Assembly (NCBI GenBank): GCA_023846275.1 | Contig: CM043868.1 | Location: 12,929,755-12,993,754, forward strand | Length of the DNA stretch: 64,000 bases | Reading direction: 5' to 3' | Source of the DNA: Vanilla planifolia | Taxonomy: Eukaryota; Streptophyta; Magnoliopsida; Asparagales; Orchidaceae | Part shown: positions 63,898 to 64,000 of the stretch, one piece after another | Numbering within the stretch: position 1 is the stretch's first letter | Layout of the letters: each line of letters begins with the position of its first letter | The notes under the pieces: generated by a model | The model's database searches: none | What the model saw: the letters and a program-made list of their open reading frames with translations, nothing else | What the model was told of the DNA's origin: nothing | Translations under genes and position numbers: made by a program

Positions 63898-64000
63898 CCG
63901 CAGAGCCTGATGACCAACAAGGTGGAAATTGAGCAAGCATATGACCCGGAGCGATGGTATTTCATACTAACCATGTTTCGCAAGCTCAGCTTCCTAATGA
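63898..64000 (+). CDS. possible partial plus-strand exon of unknown identity
   Basis: A pyrimidine-rich tract ending in tttttccctccgcag (to about 63903) forms a good plus-strand splice acceptor. Behind it a frame stays open to the window edge and includes YDPERWYF from an ATG at 63911. I do not recognise the protein. If real it would lie opposite to CDC48 within the apparent CDC48 intron, which is unusual; the frame is too short to rule out chance. Confidence 0.2.

Larger units (their letters stand above)
62640..64000 (-). other. CDC48 last intron, or sequence inserted in it (partial)
   Basis: No upstream CDC48 exon (expected to end near RENIEK) can be read on the minus strand from here to the window edge, so the intron is at least 1.36 kb long. 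It is less A/T-rich than the intergenic DNA and contains a 49-bp tandem repeat and a plus-strand splice-acceptor-like site near the edge. Frames at 63396-63626 and 63633-63815 (minus) match no CDC48 sequence and start at weak positions. Confidence 0.5.

Noticed and set aside
1-64000. tRNA, rRNA or organelle-derived insertions
   Set aside because: I scanned for cloverleaf-like conserved blocks and long G+C-rich organelle-like stretches by eye and saw none; short tRNA genes could still be missed without a covariance search.

Overview
The window looks like nuclear DNA from a flowering plant. Three things support this: a plant microRNA gene (MIR172), the last exon of a CDC48/p97 ATPase with a plant-type C-terminus, and the spliced, AT-rich, retroelement-filled texture of the rest. 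I cannot place it below angiosperm level. Host genes occupy only a few percent of the window; most of it is old, heavily eroded transposon sequence. Long open reading frames are nearly absent outside the genes, and many apparent ORFs start at non-ATG codons and are chance frames.

Layout. 1-6.8 kb: pieces of a minus-strand Ty3/gypsy element and copia-type LTR debris. 6.8-19.1 kb: one large plus-strand Ty3/gypsy element with recognisable LTRs, primer site, gag zinc knuckle, RNase H, integrase and polypurine tract; it is itself invaded by other sequence. 19.5-21.4 kb and beyond: a minus-strand Ty3/gypsy remnant (gag, protease). 22.5-22.8 kb: an isolated lysine/glutamate-rich coding-like block. 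23-38 kb: AT-rich DNA with LTR debris and a recurring repeat family built on TATGAT/ATCATA motifs. 38.7-42.9 kb: a plus-strand Ty1/copia element with a clear 3' LTR. 47.1-47.6 kb: the MIR172 gene. 48.5-49.4 kb: a less AT-rich stretch of unknown nature. 51.9-54 kb: two minus-strand gypsy integrase fragments separated by a 104-bp tandem repeat. 56.4-60.85 kb: a minus-strand LINE whose distal part, together with a host-like W-box-bearing block, is tandemly duplicated. 61.3-61.6 kb: a small secreted peptide gene resembling the IDA/IDL family. 62.3-64 kb: the last exon and part of the preceding intron of CDC48 on the minus strand, tail to tail with the peptide gene.

The host genes do not form a functional cluster. 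MIR172 would repress AP2-type transcription factors (phase change and flowering). The IDA-like gene would encode an extracellular signalling peptide. CDC48 is a housekeeping segregase. The observations most worth a second look are the duplicated W-box block next to the peptide gene, where the host-like part appears better preserved than the LINE part of the same duplication, and the divergent peptide itself, which has cysteines on either side of its core. I saw no sign of a previously undescribed multi-gene system.
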